Assembly: GCF_001668575.1 (NCBI RefSeq)
Contig: NZ_LZMD01000079.1
Coordinates: 91,334 to 155,333, forward strand
DNA length: 64,000 bases
Direction: 5' to 3'
Origin: Mycobacterium sp. 1164985.4
GTDB taxonomy: Bacteria; Actinomycetota; Actinomycetes; Mycobacteriales; Mycobacteriaceae
The translations under genes were made by a program, and so were the position numbers. Below are positions 60,693-64,000 of this stretch, in pieces. The number at the start of each line of letters is the position of its first letter. The first letter of the stretch is position 1. The notes under the pieces are model-generated. The model was not told where the DNA came from. It made no database searches and saw only the letters and a list, made by a program, of their open reading frames with translations.

Positions 60693-62008
60693 GCGGCGAC
60701 GGCCAGGAGATGCCACTCACCGGGCACGCCCTTGAGCGCGTGCGCGCCTCGGTCGTCGAACTCCAGCCCCGATCCGATCACGAGGTCGCGCAGCGTGCTG
60801 GACACCAAAACCTCGCTGGGTCCAGCCAGGGCGCTCACCCGTGCCTCGATGTGTACGGCGATACCACCGATGTCATCACCACGCACCTCGCATTCGCCGG
60901 TGTGTAATCCGGCACGCACTTCAATACCCAACGCCTGCACCGCGTCACGAATCGCCATGGCACAGCGGATCGCCCGCTGCGGACCATCGAACATTGCCAG
61001 GAAGCCGTCGCCCGTGCTGTTCACCTCGCGGCCTCGGAAGCGGTTGAGTTGCACACGGACGATGGCGTCGTGGGCATCAAGCAACGCATGCCAGTCACGG
61101 TCGCCCATCTCGGCAGCACGACGAGTCGAGTCCACGATGTCGGTGAAAAGCACGGTGGCGAGTATCCGGTCGTCGGACACGTCGACTTGACTACCGGTGA
61201 GAAACCGGGCGACTTCCTGAAAGGAGGCGCGCCAGTCGGGATCGTAGAAGTGGGTGACGTTGCGCCCCGGCAACTCAACGTATTTCGCGCCCGGAATCCG
61301 ATCAGCGATGTCCCTGCCCCACTCAGATGGGATAAAGGGATCATCGGCGTGGTGGAGGACGAGCGTCGGGACGCGCACCGTAGGAAGCAACGCCCGCACG
61401 TCCATTTCGGCTACCAGAGGCAGCATGAGGGCGACAGTGCCGGGGCTTGCAGCCCCGCGTTCCCAGCGTGCAGTCGCCGCCCGAATCTCCTCGTTCCATG
61501 GCATGTCCGGGTTCATCGCATGCTGGAACTCACCGGTGCCCCATATGGCGACCGCGGCGGCAGCAATTTGCTCGGGCGTGGGTCCGTCAGTGCGCTCAGT
61601 CGTCGGATACGCATAGCCCTCCTGCACAACTAGCGCGGTAGTACGGGATGGATGTGTTGCGGCGAACAGCGCACCTGTGGCGACCGCGCCGACGCCCGCG
61701 AGAAGAACCGCCTCACGACTACCGAGATCGTCCAACACTGCTGTGATGCTGTCGGCCCACTGCTCCAAGGTCGGCAGCGCGCCCGCCGAAACGGGATCAG
61801 ACGATCCGGTACCCGGCTGGTCGAAGAAGATCAGTCGACCCAGCGATGACATCGCGCTGAGCCACCCTTGTATGGCCACCTGATCCGGCAAGGCCTCGCA
61901 GTTGCTGAACCACGCCGGGACGAACACGAGGTCTCGCTCACCCTCAGGCGACGCACGATAGGCGACCCGCAAACGCCCGTTGAGGGCATAGCGCGTCTCG
62001 GAGAACAC
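60689..62008 (-). CDS. Alpha/beta-hydrolase-nucleotidyl cyclase fusion, copy b
   Basis: A 439-residue paralogue of the protein at 57657-58958 with the same start (FSETRYALNGRLRVAYRASPEGERD) and the same domain order. The nucleophile elbow reads AGVGA, again without serine; the cyclase domain reads LFTDIVDST, EVNSTGDGF and GIAVHIEARV, again without lysine and with His at the Asn position. The GTG start lies six bases after TAGACT (62015-62020, minus strand). Its 3' end overlaps cyclase 3 by four bases. The catalytic substitutions are shared by both copies and therefore precede the duplication. Confidence 0.9.
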   Translation of the reverse strand: MFSETRYALNGRLRVAYRASPEGERDLVFVPAWFSNCEALPDQVAIQGWLSAMSSLGRLIFFDQPGTGSSDPVSAGALPTLEQWADSITAVLDDLGSREAVLLAGVGAVATGALFAATHPSRTTALVVQEGYAYPTTERTDGPTPEQIAAAAVAIWGTGEFQHAMNPDMPWNEEIRAATARWERGAASPGTVALMLPLVAEMDVRALLPTVRVPTLVLHHADDPFIPSEWGRDIADRIPGAKYVELPGRNVTHFYDPDWRASFQEVARFLTGSQVDVSDDRILATVLFTDIVDSTRRAAEMGDRDWHALLDAHDAIVRVQLNRFRGREVNSTGDGFLAMFDGPQRAIRCAMAIRDAVQALGIEVRAGLHTGECEVRGDDIGGIAVHIEARVSALAGPSEVLVSSTLRDLVIGSGLEFDDRGAHALKGVPGEWHLLAVAA

Positions 62009-62104
62009 GGCGAAAGTCTAGTTGCCAGGAAAGCGCGTCGGCGGACGTTTATGCTGTTCAAGGGCATCCGTGGGAACGCGGACATGCAGGCGGGCGGTGA
62101 TGAC

Positions 62105-62536
62105 ATGGTCCGGATGCACGAGCAGCGGACGATAGCGGCCTCGCCAGAACGGGTATTTGAGTGGCTACTCGACCCGACCAACCTGACCGTCTCACCTTGG
62201 TTTCGCAAAGCCGCTTGGGTCGACGCCTCGGGTCCCGGCCTCGGAGCGACGCGTGAGGTAAGAGGATTCGGCTGGTGGGTCCACGAGCAGATCACGGCCT
62301 ACGACCCGCCCCACAGTTGTTCGTACCGCGTCGTCGGTGGTGTCCCGCCCACCCATCAAAACGGGACGCTCACATGTACCCCGGCTGGCGGCGGCACCCA
62401 TGTTGATTGGATAAGCGGCTACACGATTCCAGCTCGCGGGGGCGGCAAGGTGCTGGAGGTACTCACCGCGCCGCTGATGCGCTCCCTCGTTTTCCGCAAG
62501 ATCCTGGCTAGCTGCGCGGAGGCGCTGGAGGCCTAG
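62105..62536 (+). CDS. SRPBCC-family protein
   Basis: A 143-residue polyketide-cyclase/START-like protein: MHEQRTIAASPERVFEWLLDPTNLTVSPWF, WWVHEQITAYDPPHSCSYRVVGG, CTPAGGGTHVDWISGY and a C-terminal helix. It probably binds a hydrophobic ligand. Upstream in-frame codons at 62051 and 62084 are also possible; 62105 was chosen because the fold begins soon after. It is followed by the dehydrogenase gene after 22 bases and is likely in one operon with it. Both are inserted between two cyclase genes. Confidence 0.78.
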   Translation: MVRMHEQRTIAASPERVFEWLLDPTNLTVSPWFRKAAWVDASGPGLGATREVRGFGWWVHEQITAYDPPHSCSYRVVGGVPPTHQNGTLTCTPAGGGTHVDWISGYTIPARGGGKVLEVLTAPLMRSLVFRKILASCAEALEA

Positions 62537-62558
62537 AAGCCAACACAAGGAGGACCCT

Positions 62559-63491
62559 ATGAAGGCAGTGCGTAACGCGCCGCCGACAGTTGAGGTCGTT
62601 GATGTCGATGAGCCAGACGGCGATGGAGAACTGGTGCGAGTCGCTGCGGCAGGTATCTGCGCTTCAGACTTCAAATACCTCCAATACGGCAGCACACAGA
62701 TCGCAGGCCAGGAGTTCGCCGGAGCGTTGGAAGACGGCACTGCCGTCGCTGTCGAGGGCTTCTTCGGGTGCGGCAAATGTACGCAGTGCCAGCAAGGCGC
62801 TTTGCACATGTGCACGGCTGGACCGCCGACCGCGCCCGGCATGCTCAGCCCAGGAGGCATGAGCGAATGGTTTCGAGCGCCGCGCCATGTGCTGGTCCCC
62901 CTGCCTCCGGATCTCGACGTCGCCGACGCGGCGCTGGTCGAACCCGCGAGTGTGGCTTGGCACAGTTGTCACCGTGCCGAGGTGACTGACCAGACCCGTG
63001 TAGCAATCGTTGGGGCGGGGGCAATCGGCGTCCTCGCGGCGGCGGCAGCCCAACAGATGGGGGCACCAGAAGTTGCCGTTGCGGCACGCCATGCCCACCA
63101 GCACGAAGCTCGCGAAGGCATCGGGGCTGTCGTGCCGACAGCTGACTACGACGTGGTGATCGAGACGGGCGGCAGTGAAAGCGCGTTGCATCGCGCCGTT
63201 GAGCTCTCGAGGCCGGGCGGGACGGTGGTCCACCTTGGCGCGTATCCCGCAGAGACTGTCTGGCCGATGGAGGCCTCATTCTCGAAAGAGGTGACAGTGC
63301 GTCCTTCACTGGGCTATTGCAGCCACGGGCGGCGGCGAGACTTCGCTGAGGCGGCTGACTTATTGGCTGCGCGCCCAGAACTCGTCCGCACACTGATCAC
63401 CCACCGATTCCCTATCGATGATGCCGTGGAAGCATTCCGTGTCGCGCAGGACAAGTCCAAGGGCGTGTTCCGCGTCGTAATTCAGCCCTAG
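62559..63491 (+). CDS. Zinc-type alcohol dehydrogenase-like protein (MDR)
   Basis: A 310-residue medium-chain dehydrogenase/reductase. The catalytic Cys34 is present (AGICASDF) but the usual GHE has become GQE (Gln51), so the catalytic zinc site is altered; the structural zinc cysteines are in CGKCTQCQQGALHMC. The Rossmann motif VAIVGAGAIGVLAAAAAQQMG is intact. The protein is shorter than most MDRs (about 350). An AAGGAGG site (62547-62553) lies five bases before the ATG. Substrate unknown. Confidence 0.85.
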   Translation: MKAVRNAPPTVEVVDVDEPDGDGELVRVAAAGICASDFKYLQYGSTQIAGQEFAGALEDGTAVAVEGFFGCGKCTQCQQGALHMCTAGPPTAPGMLSPGGMSEWFRAPRHVLVPLPPDLDVADAALVEPASVAWHSCHRAEVTDQTRVAIVGAGAIGVLAAAAAQQMGAPEVAVAARHAHQHEAREGIGAVVPTADYDVVIETGGSESALHRAVELSRPGGTVVHLGAYPAETVWPMEASFSKEVTVRPSLGYCSHGRRRDFAEAADLLAARPELVRTLITHRFPIDDAVEAFRVAQDKSKGVFRVVIQP

Positions 63492-63526
63492 TCTTCAGCG
63501 GTCACCCCGACGTCGACCTAGGCCTC

Positions 63527-63572
63527 GTCTCGAAACAGATGACATATAAGAGTCTCGAATCGGGGTCTCGAA
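63527..63572. promoter_or_regulatory. Triple GTCTCGAA repeat upstream of cyclase 4
   Basis: GTCTCGAA at 63527-63534, 63552-63559 and 63565-63572, spaced 25 and 13 bases as before cyclase 3. The whole upstream region from here to the ATG at 63658 is similar to that of cyclase 3, so promoter and gene were duplicated together. Confidence 0.65.
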
Positions 63573-63657
63573 ACATCGACACGCCATTGCGCTCCGGAGC
63601 CGTAGCGGTGCTGGCCATTTTCGCCGGACGAAAGACAGGGACGCCTAGTCTCCCGGC

Positions 63658-63996
63658 ATGGATCGCATTTGGCAATGGGCGTGGGATCGGTACGGCGCGA
63701 GTTACTCGTGGGCGATGTGGGCGATCTCATGGATCGCGGTGCTGCCGATCTACCTTTTTCTTTCATCCGTCGTTGTCGCTTATGAACGGTCGGATCAGTT
63801 TGTCGAAGCTGGGGCTGTCCCGATTCTCACCTTGCCGGCGATGAGCTACCTATTTATTCTTCCTGGCCATCGACGATTGCGTCGCGCAGAAGAATATGCA
63901 GCTGGCCACCAAATTGATCGAGCGTGTCGGCTCCGGTCGAATCTTGAGCAGTTTCTTCCGGGGTGGTTTCTAGGGGCGGTCGCAACACTTCTCTAG
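63658..63996 (+). CDS. Membrane adenylate cyclase 4, truncated by an early stop
   Basis: The first 85 residues (MDRIWQWAWDRYGASYSWAMW through SYLFILPGHRRLRRAEEYAAGHQIDR) match the other three membrane cyclases. The following CRLRSNLEQFLPGWFLGAVATLL does not match and a TAG stop occurs at 63994-63996, four bases before the window ends. Either the gene was broken here by recombination or a new N-terminal-only protein remains. HAMP and catalytic domains, if any, would lie outside the window and out of this frame. The promoter is intact (TAGTCT-CCCGGC-ATG). Confidence 0.75.
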   Translation: MDRIWQWAWDRYGASYSWAMWAISWIAVLPIYLFLSSVVVAYERSDQFVEAGAVPILTLPAMSYLFILPGHRRLRRAEEYAAGHQIDRACRLRSNLEQFLPGWFLGAVATLL

Positions 63997-64000
63997 ATTC

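Overview
The window is high-GC actinobacterial DNA, almost certainly from a rapidly growing mycobacterium (Mycolicibacterium/Mycobacterium). From 83 to 38829 the gene order follows the Mycobacterium tuberculosis block Rv3014c to Rv3045, as far as I know that map: ligA, a MetE-like protein, an LpqA-like lipoprotein, mnmA with a cysteine desulfurase, two acyltransferases, etfA/etfB, the methylglucose-lipopolysaccharide (MGLP) genes, echA17, a Nudix gene, an ABC ATPase, serB2, ctaD, fecB and adhC. Strain-specific insertions in this core include a 4CL-type acyl-CoA ligase, an ArsR/SRPBCC operon, an MFS/ArsR pair, an IniB-like repeat protein, and a remnant of an alanine/glycine symporter.

From 38830 to the right edge the window is accessory. 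In M. tuberculosis adhC is followed closely by a few small genes and nrdF2, but here the nrdF tail appears only as two short remnants (39420-39487 and 50123-50221). The adhC-to-nrdF interval has been duplicated: small secreted-protein genes are repeated (38860-39318, 49231-49689, plus a broken third copy at 48939-49150), and a short copy of the adhC 3' end sits at 49151-49192. Foreign or rearranged DNA fills the space between and after the copies: small secreted and membrane proteins, a two-component system with an extra single-domain response regulator, IS110-type remnants, and several frameshifted genes.

The most striking content is a cyclase island. Seven genes between 39581 and 63996 carry class III nucleotidyl-cyclase domains or are clear paralogues of such genes. 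Four are membrane/HAMP cyclases (the last stops early), two are alpha/beta-hydrolase-cyclase fusions whose hydrolase half has lost its nucleophilic serine, and one is an in-frame chimera of a soluble cyclase domain with the C-terminal half of an acyl-CoA synthetase. The last two membrane cyclases share an upstream region holding three GTCTCGAA repeats with identical spacing. Five of the six hydrolase-type and membrane cyclases have a TANNNT box exactly 6 bases before the start codon, the layout of leaderless mycobacterial transcripts.

Functionally, the core combines DNA ligation, sulfur transfer to tRNA, electron transfer, MGLP synthesis, respiration and serine synthesis. The accessory half looks like a recombination-prone locus that has accumulated cAMP-signalling and secreted proteins. 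No rRNA, tRNA or CRISPR array was seen.
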